A DNA stretch of 6,293 nt, taken from contig DAYE01000057.1 of assembly GCA_002506745.1 (NCBI GenBank), positions 1-6,293 of the forward strand. The letters are read 5' to 3'. The stretch is from Euryarchaeota archaeon UBA33 (GTDB lineage Archaea; Thermoplasmatota; E2; DHVEG-1). Below are positions 1 to 5,256 of this stretch, in pieces. A program made the translations under genes and the position numbers. How positions within the stretch are numbered: the stretch's first letter is position 1; each line of letters starts with the position of its first letter. The notes under the pieces are model-generated. The model made no database searches. It saw nothing but the letters and a program-made list of their open reading frames with translations, and had not been told where the DNA came from.

Positions 1-1
1 G

Positions 2-253
2 AGGTTGAACGAGAACGGAAAACTTGTTGAACGTATAACACTAAAAATCAAAATGTTCGATACCGGCAAATGGGAATGGACCGTCCGCCAACGATTTATC
101 AAAGAACCACGGATCAAACTCCATGATATGTTAACCATATTAGATGAGGTCAAAGCAGAGATCATCGCAAGTGAAGAAGCGGAAAAACAAGACGAAAAGA
201 CTCAAGAAGAATCAACTCCAGTCCCACAACCAGAACCATCAGAGGCATCATAG
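2..253 (+). CDS. Unrecognised protein with acidic Pro/Glu-rich tail, probably 5'-truncated
   Basis: I do not recognise this protein. The frame is open from the left edge to a TAG stop. The first possible start is TTG at 5, but the GAGG before it directly abuts it, which is too close for a ribosome binding site, so the gene more likely begins outside the window. The visible part has a charged N-terminal stretch with a Trp-Glu-Trp motif, which could be a beta-rich segment. An amphipathic, probably helical stretch follows (about residues 36-60, HDMLTILDEVKAEIIASEEA). The end is a low-complexity acidic tail rich in Glu, Gln, Pro and Ser. No signal peptide or membrane segment is visible. It is followed by a T-run and the promoter of the next gene, so it is probably the last gene of its transcript. 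Confidence 0.6.
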   Translation, partial: RLNENGKLVERITLKIKMFDTGKWEWTVRQRFIKEPRIKLHDMLTILDEVKAEIIASEEAEKQDEKTQEESTPVPQPEPSEAS

Positions 254-268
254 TTATCTTTCCATGCA

Positions 269-275
269 TTTTTTT
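269..275 (+). terminator. T-run behind the first gene
   Basis: Seven consecutive T residues lie 16 nt after the TAG stop. T-rich tracts are the usual intrinsic termination signal for archaeal RNA polymerase and need no hairpin. The tract runs into the TATA-like box of the next gene, so one short segment may serve both purposes. The assignment rests on base composition only. Confidence 0.35.
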
Positions 276-280
276 ATATC
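273..280 (+). promoter_or_regulatory. Putative TATA box for the YqiA-like hydrolase gene
   Basis: TTTATATC resembles an archaeal TATA box. Its centre lies about 43 nt before the ATG at 320. Transcription starting about 25 nt downstream, near 302, would give a leader of roughly 18 nt that contains the GTGAT ribosome binding site. There is no experimental support. Confidence 0.4.
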
Positions 281-310
281 AAACACCTATCATAACCTTT
301 CAGAGCCCTC

Positions 311-315
311 GTGAT
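311..315 (+). promoter_or_regulatory. Ribosome binding site that decides the hydrolase start
   Basis: GTGAT matches part of the consensus complementary to the 16S rRNA 3' end (AGGAGGTGAT). Counting from its first G, it lies 8 nt before the ATG at 320. The same GTG could be read as a start codon at 311, but the spacing favours it as the SD with ATG 320 as the start. Confidence 0.5.
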
Positions 316-319
316 AAGT

Positions 320-850
320 ATGCTGTATTACCTTCATGGATATCAATCAAGTCCTAATGGAGAAAAAGCAATACTACTTAAAGAAACATTACATGCGATA
401 CCGATAACATATCGAGAGAGCTCTCCCGAAGAACTCGTTATTTCAAAATGTCTGAGCCGTATCTCAGAAGTCATTACAAACGATCAGCAAGTGATACTCA
501 TTGGTTCTTCGCTAGGTGGTTTTCTCGCTGCATCTACTTCACTGACTCACCCTACAGTCAAACAACTCATCCTTCTCAACCCAGCGATCATCCCACCCGA
601 AATAGATCTTACCACCATCAAAGGAATGCCCTTAAGAATCCTACAGGAAATGAAAGACCCACGGCTCTTCCAGCAGAATATCCCTGCAGCAATAACGATA
701 CTTCGAGGAACCCTTGACGATATCGTCCCAGACGAATGGATCGTAAGCTTCGCACAAGCACAGAACGCAACCATCCAACTCTACAACGATGATCATCGGT
801 TCTCAAAAAACCTCCACAGACTACCTGAAATCATCTCTGAGCTGATATAA
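320..850 (+). CDS. YqiA-like alpha/beta hydrolase (putative esterase)
   Basis: A 176-residue protein resembling the YqiA/UPF0227 family of small alpha/beta-hydrolase esterases. The N-terminus has the family pattern YLHGYQSSP with a Gly-Glu-Lys-Ala continuation (residues 4-17). The nucleophile elbow is GSSLGG (62-67), making Ser64 the predicted nucleophile. GTLDDIVP (130-137) supplies the acid, most likely Asp133, and the DDHRF segment supplies His159. The whole triad is present, so the enzyme is probably active. The length is close to E. coli YqiA (about 190 residues). No signal peptide is seen, so it is expected to be cytoplasmic. The natural substrate is unknown for the family; E. coli YqiA is described as an esterase with activity on short acyl esters. 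ATG 320 is preferred over GTG 311, which looks like the SD. It appears to be a single-gene transcript converging on the PUA gene. Confidence 0.82.
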   Translation: MLYYLHGYQSSPNGEKAILLKETLHAIPITYRESSPEELVISKCLSRISEVITNDQQVILIGSSLGGFLAASTSLTHPTVKQLILLNPAIIPPEIDLTTIKGMPLRILQEMKDPRLFQQNIPAAITILRGTLDDIVPDEWIVSFAQAQNATIQLYNDDHRFSKNLHRLPEIISELI

Positions 851-854
851 AAAA
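849..854 (-). terminator. T-run downstream of the PUA gene
   Basis: On the minus strand a run of six T residues starts 16 nt after the TAA stop of the PUA-domain gene and extends into the end of the convergent hydrolase gene. It fits a T-rich archaeal terminator; no hairpin is evident. Confidence 0.35.
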
Positions 855-869
855 TAACCATAAAGTATC

Positions 870-1358
870 TTAATGTGTAAGCATCCAGAACCGATCGCCG
901 ACATAATGCAAAGTTTTTACCGCTTTCCCTGGTTTTTTTGTCTTCATCTCTTCCCCACTCATCAAAGCAATCCCAGTTGCTAACGGCTTACGGTGTTTCT
1001 CATCACAGATCCAAACAGAATCACCCTTCTGAATCATGGGATCTACCTCAGTGATCCCTGGAGCCATCACATCCGCTCCTTTTACAATAAAACCTACAGC
1101 CCCCATATCAATGACCACGAAATTGTTTTTTGGTTGATACTTCGTTATCCCCTGCAGGGCAAAAACAACCTTGTTATCATACATTATAAAATCAATACTA
1201 TCATTCACCAATATAACAGTAAACTCCTCAACCGATCCGGTATCAACAGTGTCTTTTTCTTTAAAAAAAACGCTATGAAACCTAGTCTGTAAATCAGCGG
1301 CTAACTCCTTTGCATCCCGTTCTTTTAGACGATGTCGATTCTTTATCTTCACAGCCAT
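870..1358 (-). CDS. PUA-domain RNA-binding protein, archaeal Tma20/MCT-1-like (COG2016 type)
   Basis: A 162-residue protein with the architecture of the archaeal pre-PUA (DUF1947) plus PUA family, related to eukaryotic MCT-1/Tma20. Residues 1-75 form the basic, mixed alpha/beta pre-PUA part, starting with KIKNRHRLKERDAKEL. Residues 77-155 form the PUA domain, with the typical core VVIDMGAVGFIVKGADVMAPGI (81-102), then KGDSVWI and KPLATGIALMSGEEM (124-138). PUA domains bind structured RNA. The eukaryotic relatives act with density-regulated protein (DENR) on post-termination 40S ribosomes, so a ribosome-linked role is likely but inferred. The ATG at 1358 has no convincing SD, and a TATA-like box 22-31 nt upstream suggests a leaderless or nearly leaderless mRNA. 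The gene is divergent from LSm. An archaeosine-transglycosylase PUA relative is the main alternative, but no catalytic domain is present. Confidence 0.85.
   Translation of the reverse strand: MAVKIKNRHRLKERDAKELAADLQTRFHSVFFKEKDTVDTGSVEEFTVILVNDSIDFIMYDNKVVFALQGITKYQPKNNFVVIDMGAVGFIVKGADVMAPGITEVDPMIQKGDSVWICDEKHRKPLATGIALMSGEEMKTKKPGKAVKTLHYVGDRFWMLTH
933..939 (+). terminator. Possible T-run terminator for the hydrolase transcript
   Basis: Seven T residues on the plus strand lie about 80 nt past the hydrolase stop, inside the convergent PUA gene. This is the first long T-run on that strand after the stop. The run may simply reflect Lys codons (AAA) of the PUA gene on the other strand. Confidence 0.2.
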
Positions 1359-1379
1359 GAAGAAGATATTCCAACGAAT

Positions 1380-1389
1380 GTTTTAATAG
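1380..1389 (-). promoter_or_regulatory. Putative TATA box for the PUA gene
   Basis: Read on the minus strand, CTATTAAAAC is a TATA-like element 22-31 nt before the PUA gene ATG. Transcription would then start at or very near the start codon, consistent with the missing SD. The palindromic TATATA at 1418-1425 is an alternative box that would give a leader of about 40 nt. Confidence 0.35.
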
Positions 1390-1417
1390 TTATCCTGGAG
1401 AAGAAAGGCCCAAACTG

Positions 1418-1425
1418 TTATATAT
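1418..1425 (+). promoter_or_regulatory. TATA box of the LSm-L37e operon
   Basis: TTATATAT is the clearest TATA box in the window. Its centre lies about 38 nt before the LSm ATG. Initiation about 25 nt downstream, near 1447, would give a short leader of about 13 nt that includes the AGGT SD at 1449-1452. The element is nearly palindromic and might also be read toward the PUA gene. Confidence 0.5.
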
Positions 1426-1459
1426 GCTATCTCTATTTCGTCTCTCCTAGGTAACAGCT

Positions 1460-1678
1460 ATGGAAAAACCATTAAAACTCCTACATGCCAGTTTGAATAA
1501 CAGAGTCATCGTTGAACTGCGAGGCGGTGTTGAATATCAAGGGATCCTTGATGGTTATGATGTTCCTCATATGAACCTTGTTTTAAAAAATGCAGATGAG
1601 ATCGTCAGAACCGATAAAAAAGCAAAACATGAGAAAGTCATCGTCAGAGGGGACAATATCATTTATATATCACCTTAG
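1460..1678 (+). CDS. Archaeal Sm-like RNA-binding protein (SmAP/LSm)
   Basis: A 72-residue Sm-fold protein, typical size for archaeal SmAP1. Sm1 spans about residues 8-43 and includes VELRGGVEYQGILDGYD and PHMNLVL. Sm2 is VIVRGDNIIYI (60-70), with the hallmark RGDN at 63-66. The uridine-pocket residues known from archaeal SmAP structures are present: His37, Asn39, Arg63 and Asp65. The protein should form a heptameric ring that binds U-rich RNA and act in RNA turnover or processing in the cytoplasm. The start is supported by AGGT at 1449-1452, with its GG 8 nt before the ATG. The L37e gene follows 17 nt after the stop; this pairing is common in archaeal genomes and implies co-transcription. 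Confidence 0.95.
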   Translation: MEKPLKLLHASLNNRVIVELRGGVEYQGILDGYDVPHMNLVLKNADEIVRTDKKAKHEKVIVRGDNIIYISP

Positions 1679-1695
1679 AATAAGGGGTATCTACT

Positions 1696-1860
1696 ATGAC
1701 AAAGGGAACAACCTGCAGAGCTGGTGGAAAAACCACCCATATCGCCTGTCGACGGTGCGGTAGACATTCCTTCCATATGCAGAAGCGGCGCTGTGCGTTC
1801 TGTGGTTTTGGGGAAACTAGTAAGATGCGGCATTATAATTGGGTCCGGGAAAAGAAATAA
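1696..1860 (+). CDS. rpl37e: Large-subunit ribosomal protein L37e (eL37)
   Basis: A 54-residue basic protein that is easily missed because it is short. The pattern is that of eL37: the segment KTTHIACRRCGRHSFH (12-27), then KRRCAFCGFG (30-39), and an Arg-His-Tyr-Asn-Trp end. Cys18, Cys21, Cys33 and Cys36 form two CxxC knuckles of a zinc ribbon. In the ribosome eL37 is a 50S protein that contacts 23S rRNA. The N-terminal part (MTKGTTCRAGG) is slightly divergent from the usual Gly-Lys-Gly-Thr-Pro beginning, and the spare Cys7 is not a zinc ligand of the family. The GGGGT at 1684-1688 acts as the SD, its last G lying 8 nt before the ATG. It is the second gene of the LSm operon. Its TAA stop directly abuts the TGA of the convergent gene. 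Confidence 0.95.
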   Translation: MTKGTTCRAGGKTTHIACRRCGRHSFHMQKRRCAFCGFGETSKMRHYNWVREKK

Positions 1861-2223
1861 TCAGTTTACTTCTGTTTTTTCTTCGGTGGTCGTTGCGATT
1901 GTTTTTTTATATTTCTCAATGGACCAACGACCCTTTTTCCCCCAGAATGCATTGTACAAACGGATTTCTATATAAAGCAAAACAACAAGGATGATTAGAG
2001 CAACTACGATGTTGAAGGGAACAACGACACTTCGATACGCCTCTAGGGGAAATAACGTGTCGATAAGAAGGACTATGACCAGAAAAAGGCTTCTCAGGGC
2101 TTCCTGGTAGAGTGGTCGGACGAGACTGTTCTGGATGTTTTCCTTTTTTTTCTTGAGTAGATACTTTGCTAGGTTCTCTGTTTTTTCCACGTGAAGATCC
2201 AGTCGACTCTTTCGTGACGTCAT
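1861..2223 (-). CDS. Small two-helix membrane protein of unknown function
   Basis: I do not recognise this protein. From the ATG at 2223 it has 120 residues; a TTG at 2232 would add three. The N-terminal 40 residues are strongly charged and Lys/Arg-rich, including KYLLKKKKENI. Two hydrophobic segments follow, around residues 45-58 (LFLVIVLLIDTLF) and 66-86 (VVVPFNIVVALIILVVLLYIEI), separated by a short loop. The tail is Lys-rich and then Thr/Glu-rich. The positive-inside rule predicts a helical hairpin with both ends in the cytoplasm. No SD is visible; a TATA-like element 28-37 nt upstream suggests an independent, nearly leaderless transcript. It lies only about 50 nt behind oppF on the same strand, so read-through is possible. 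No catalytic motif is seen. Confidence 0.7.
   Translation of the reverse strand: MTSRKSRLDLHVEKTENLAKYLLKKKKENIQNSLVRPLYQEALRSLFLVIVLLIDTLFPLEAYRSVVVPFNIVVALIILVVLLYIEIRLYNAFWGKKGRWSIEKYKKTIATTTEEKTEVN
1875..1908 (+). terminator. T-runs ending the LSm-L37e transcript
   Basis: Two plus-strand T-runs lie within 50 nt after the L37e stop: six T at 1875-1880 and seven T at 1902-1908. Both are inside the 3' end of the convergent membrane-protein gene. They suit T-rich archaeal termination, so the L37e mRNA probably has a 3' UTR antisense to that gene. Confidence 0.4.
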
Positions 2224-2250
2224 TTGGAACAATCCATCAAATCATTGCAT

Positions 2251-2260
2251 TGTATAAAAC
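2251..2260 (-). promoter_or_regulatory. Putative TATA box for the two-helix membrane protein gene
   Basis: Minus-strand GTTTTATACA sits in the short gap between oppF and the membrane-protein gene, 28-37 nt before the ATG at 2223. Transcription would begin around 2230, giving a very short leader. The four T residues could also contribute weakly to ending the opp transcript. Confidence 0.4.
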
Positions 2261-2274
2261 TATCGTGTTGAGAA

Positions 2275-3240
2275 TCAGTACAGATAGCAGGCGACAAAAT
2301 GATCCTTATGGAACTCTTTAAGCTCTGGCTCTGCCTCTGAACATTTCGGCATGGCTTGGGGGCATCGCGGATGGAAACGACACCCTGAAGGTGGTGAGAT
2401 CAGACTCGGGACCTCTCCTTTCAGATGGATATGTTTTCTTTTTATCCTAGGGTCGGGAACAGGGATTGCAGAAAGCAGTGCTTTCGTATAGGGATGGAGC
2501 TGCTCCCAGAAGAGATCCTTGGTGGGTGCGTATTCCACGATCTTCCCTGCGTACATCACCGCGACCCGATCACTGATGTATTTGATCACGCTGAGATCAT
2601 GGGTGATAAACAAATAGGTCAACTGGAATTTCTCTTGCAGGTCTTTGAAGAGATTGAGGATCTGCGCCTGAACAGAGACATCCAATGATGAGGTCGGCTC
2701 ATCAAGCACGATAAAATCAGGGTTTAACGCAAGCGCTCGGGCAACACCGATACGTTGTTTCTGCCCACCGCTGAACTCATGGGGGTACCGGTACATATGC
2801 TGTTCATCAAGCCCAACTGTGTTTAATAATTCTAGGATTTTCGCGTTCAGCTCTTCTCCTGCGAACCGTTTGTTTATTTTCAATGGCTCTCCGATGATGT
2901 TCTTCACGGTCATCCGAGGGTTAAGCGAAGAGGATGGGTCCTGGAAAACAATCTGCATATGAGGCCGTAACTTTCGAAGTTCTGATTTGTTGATCGCAGT
3001 GAGATCAGATCCCATGAACACCAAGGTGCCCGCGGTGGGTGGTATCAGATGGATCAGGACGCGACCTAGGGTTGTTTTCCCGCAGCCGGATTCCCCGACA
3101 AGACCAAATGTTTCCCCTTTTCGTATCTCAATGTTGATATTATCAACTGCTTTGATGTTCTCTTTGGTCGAGGAGAATAGTCCTTCCTTGATCGGAAAAT
3201 ATTTTTTCAGATTAGTCGCGTTGACAATAGTCTCTTCCAT
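2275..3240 (-). CDS. oppF: Oligopeptide/dipeptide ABC transporter ATP-binding protein OppF/DppF
   Basis: A 321-residue ATPase subunit of a peptide-type ABC importer on the cytoplasmic face, predicted to pair with OppD and drive OppB/OppC. From the ATG the motifs are: Walker A GESGCGKTT (49-57), Q-loop VFQDP with Gln100, signature FSGGQ (156-160), Walker B FIVLDEP (176-182), D-loop SSLD and switch His214 in ITHD. All catalytic residues are present. The C-terminal Opp/Dpp extension has Cys287, Cys293, Cys300 and Cys318; such clusters bind [4Fe-4S] in some structurally studied Dpp ATPases. ATG 3240 is chosen because AAGGAGG (3250-3244) precedes it; the TTG at 3258 lies upstream of that SD. The gene overlaps the end of oppD by 29 nt, which indicates translational coupling. 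Whether the substrate is oligopeptide, dipeptide or another solute cannot be told. Confidence 0.93.
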   Translation of the reverse strand: MEETIVNATNLKKYFPIKEGLFSSTKENIKAVDNINIEIRKGETFGLVGESGCGKTTLGRVLIHLIPPTAGTLVFMGSDLTAINKSELRKLRPHMQIVFQDPSSSLNPRMTVKNIIGEPLKINKRFAGEELNAKILELLNTVGLDEQHMYRYPHEFSGGQKQRIGVARALALNPDFIVLDEPTSSLDVSVQAQILNLFKDLQEKFQLTYLFITHDLSVIKYISDRVAVMYAGKIVEYAPTKDLFWEQLHPYTKALLSAIPVPDPRIKRKHIHLKGEVPSLISPPSGCRFHPRCPQAMPKCSEAEPELKEFHKDHFVACYLY

Positions 3241-4306
3241 CTTCCTCCTTCGAAGCAACAGAATATTTCACGGTTTCATAGTGATGGCATGCCACCTGAT
3301 GGTCTTTTTCTACCTCTCTGAGTGGTGGATCGCAGTCTATACAGACGTTGGTGCGGTATCTGCATCGTGGATGGAACCGGCACCCTGTTGGTGGCTCAAT
3401 AAGATTGGGGACACACCCTGGGATGATATCTAATCGTTTTCTTTCTTCTGTTATCTTTGGTATCGCCCTCATCAGTCCTCTTGTATAGGGATGATCCGGG
3501 TTATCAAAGATTTTTTCTGTTGTCCCTATCTCGACGATGTATCCAGCATACATGACTCCAACTCGATTACACATCTCAGCGATTATTCCTAGATTATGGG
3601 TTATCAACCAGATTGCAGTACCGACTCGTTGTTGTAACTCTTTCATCAGATCAAGGATCTGTGCCTGGACGGTGACATCCAGAGCGGTTGTTGGTTCATC
3701 CGCTATCAATAAATCAGGGTTGCATGCGAGCATCATCGCGATCATGACCCGTTGTCGCATCCCCCCGGACAGCTCATGGGGATATTGTTTTGCAACCTTC
3801 TTCGGATCAGAGATCTTCACAAGATCAAGGGTGTTGATTGCTTTTTCAAATCCTTTTTTTTGTATGATTTTTTTTATCTTCCGTTTCCTCCATAGATTAT
3901 ACCACAGGATTTTCTGGTCCTGCTCAGGAAACGACTCATGCAGTAAAATCACTTCAGCGATTTGGTCTCCGACGGTGTAGACCGGGTTTAACGCTGTCAT
4001 CGGCTCTTGGAAGATCATAGATATTTTGTTGCCGCGGATCCCCTGCATTTCCTTTTCTGTTTTTTTTAACAGGTCTTCTCCTTTGAAAAGGATGCTTCCT
4101 TTCATGATTTTTCCGGGTGGCTGAGGAATAAGACCCATCACGGAGAGTGCGGTGACGCTTTTCCCGCATCCAGTCTCCCCGATCAACCCAAACGTCTCCC
4201 CCTTCCAGATTTGGAAGCTGGTCTCTTCCAATGCTTTAACGACTCCTTCGTAGGTGTAGAAGTAGGTTTTCAGGTCTTTTATCTTGAGTAACGGTTCGGT
4301 TTCTAT
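3212..4306 (-). CDS. oppD: Oligopeptide/dipeptide ABC transporter ATP-binding protein OppD/DppD, apparent ATA start
   Basis: A 364-residue ATPase subunit paired with OppF. The motifs are: Walker A GETGCGKS (43-50), Q-loop IFQEP with Gln100, signature LSGGM (179-183), Walker B LLIADEP (199-205) with Glu204, and switch His237 in ITHN, where most relatives have ITHD. The C-terminal Cys-rich extension has Cys309, 315, 322, 325 and 340. A basic insert (about residues 127-149, around WRKRKIKKIIQKK) follows the Q-loop region. The start is odd. The frame is open up to a TGA at 4336-4334, and the segment LLKIKDLKTYFYTYEGVVKAL (6-26) is the normal OppD N-terminus with the A-loop Tyr, yet this stretch has no ATG or GTG. 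The first TTG, at 4231, would delete it. ATA 4306, 7 nt after the GG of AAGGTGAT and 4 nt past the oppC stop, is the best start. Confidence 0.92.
   Translation of the reverse strand: METEPLLKIKDLKTYFYTYEGVVKALEETSFQIWKGETFGLIGETGCGKSVTALSVMGLIPQPPGKIMKGSILFKGEDLLKKTEKEMQGIRGNKISMIFQEPMTALNPVYTVGDQIAEVILLHESFPEQDQKILWYNLWRKRKIKKIIQKKGFEKAINTLDLVKISDPKKVAKQYPHELSGGMRQRVMIAMMLACNPDLLIADEPTTALDVTVQAQILDLMKELQQRVGTAIWLITHNLGIIAEMCNRVGVMYAGYIVEIGTTEKIFDNPDHPYTRGLMRAIPKITEERKRLDIIPGCVPNLIEPPTGCRFHPRCRYRTNVCIDCDPPLREVEKDHQVACHHYETVKYSVASKEEDGRDYCQRD
3244..3250 (-). promoter_or_regulatory. Shine-Dalgarno sequence of oppF
   Basis: Minus-strand AAGGAGG lies inside the end of oppD and directly before the ATG at 3240. 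Only 3 nt separate the GGAGG from the ATG, shorter than for other genes here; using the first GG the spacing is 6 nt. It favours ATG 3240 over TTG 3258. Confidence 0.7.
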
Positions 4307-4309
4307 GAA

Positions 4310-4317
4310 ATCACCTT
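4310..4317 (-). promoter_or_regulatory. Shine-Dalgarno sequence of oppD overlapping the oppC stop
   Basis: Minus-strand AAGGTGAT matches the anti-SD complement over AGGTGAT. The TGA stop of oppC (4313-4311) lies within it. The codon placed as in other genes here is ATA at 4306-4304, in frame with OppD. Ribosomes ending oppC would sit over this site. Confidence 0.65.
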
Positions 4318-5255
4318 CGTAATTTAGGATCGGTCACATCTCTGAGGCCATCACCGAGGAGATTGAATCCAAGGACAACCAGCACTATTGCAAGGCCTGG
4401 GAAGGTGACGTACCACCAGGCATGGAACATATGCACTCGACCTGATGATATCATGAGTCCCCATTCTGCGGTCCCTGGAGATGCTCCGAGTCCAAGAAAA
4501 CTGAGTCCCGCAGCCACCAGAAGCACAGCTCCAAGATCTAATGTGATTTCTACCAGTAACGGTGCGAATGAATTTGGAAAGATATGACGGAAGAGGATAC
4601 GTGAGTTACTAGCCCCGACGCTTCGTGCTGCTTCAACAAATTGTTGTTCACGGATTGCGATTACTTGACCTCGCATTAAACGAGCATAGGTAGGCCACCA
4701 GACTATAATCATAGCTTCCATGATATGGTCGATACTTCTCCCCAATGCTGCCGCGACAGCCATCGCTAAAATAAGGTATGGTATTGCGAGGAAGACATCG
4801 GTAATTCTCATCAATGTTTCATCAATGATTCCACCAAAATATCCTGCGATTCCACCCAGGATAATCCCGATAAAAGTTGATATAGCAACGACGATAATAC
4901 AAATACGGAACGATGTTTGAGACCCATAAATAACCATGCTGAAGATGTCACGTCCATAGTCATCGGTCCCAAATAAATGTTGAGCGCTAGGGGGCAGTAA
5001 TGTTTGACTAAAATTGATATCCCATCGTTCTTCGATGACTGTAGTACCCTGATCAGTACTCACTCTTACATAGGCAGGGTGTTGACTTGCGATAAAGGGT
5101 GCAAATAATGCGACAAGTATCAATATAAGAATCAGTATCAATCCAATCATTGATAAGAGACTTTTTCGGAAGAGATACGCCATGAATCTCAGATCTTTAA
5201 TTTTTGATTCATGTTTTTTGAAGAAATCATCCACGAGTTTAACATGTGGTCGTAT
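4311..5255 (-). CDS. oppC: Oligopeptide/dipeptide ABC transporter permease OppC/DppC, apparent ATA start
   Basis: A permease of the binding-protein-dependent transport family, 314 residues if started at ATA 5255. A first membrane helix (about residues 33-55, LLSMIGLILILILILVALFAPFIA) is followed by an outer loop ending in FGTDDYGRDIFS (95-106), the classic OppC signature. Further helices follow, and the cytoplasmic EAA loop FVEAARSVGASNSRILFRHIFPN (206-228) docks on the ATPases. The C-terminus DGLRDVTDPKLRR is canonical. Start choice: GGAGGTG (5268-5262) has its GG 8 nt before ATA 5255, which is 1 nt past the oppB TAA. In-frame ATGs at 5306 and 5297 and a TTG at 5312 lie inside oppB with no SD; starting there would add 14-19 atypical residues and a 41-56 nt overlap. 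A conventional annotation would pick one of those. Confidence 0.92.
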   Translation of the reverse strand: MRPHVKLVDDFFKKHESKIKDLRFMAYLFRKSLLSMIGLILILILILVALFAPFIASQHPAYVRVSTDQGTTVIEERWDINFSQTLLPPSAQHLFGTDDYGRDIFSMVIYGSQTSFRICIIVVAISTFIGIILGGIAGYFGGIIDETLMRITDVFLAIPYLILAMAVAAALGRSIDHIMEAMIIVWWPTYARLMRGQVIAIREQQFVEAARSVGASNSRILFRHIFPNSFAPLLVEITLDLGAVLLVAAGLSFLGLGASPGTAEWGLMISSGRVHMFHAWWYVTFPGLAIVLVVLGFNLLGDGLRDVTDPKLRR

Positions 5256-5256
5256 C

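Noticed and set aside
311..319. GTG at 311 as start of the hydrolase
   Set aside because: The GTGAT fits as SD at 8 nt from ATG 320, and family members begin at about the ATG position.
993..1292. 99-codon plus-strand open frame
   Set aside because: Antisense to the PUA gene, whose domain structure is convincing.
1724..1975. 83-codon plus-strand open frame
   Set aside because: It overlaps the well-supported L37e gene in another frame and runs into the antisense of the membrane-protein gene; its sequence shows no family pattern.
3241..3258. TTG at 3258 as start of oppF
   Set aside because: The AAGGAGG lies downstream of this codon and points to the ATG at 3240.
2987..3433. 148-codon plus-strand open frame across the oppF/oppD junction
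   Set aside because: It is antisense to two clearly real ATPase genes and has no SD or recognisable motif; a shadow of their codon use.
3537..3980. 147-codon plus-strand open frame
   Set aside because: Antisense to oppD across its signature and Walker B region; no independent support.
3212..4231. oppD starting at TTG 4231
   Set aside because: It would delete the conserved N-terminal strands and A-loop Tyr that are encoded upstream in the same open frame, and it lacks an SD at a proper distance.
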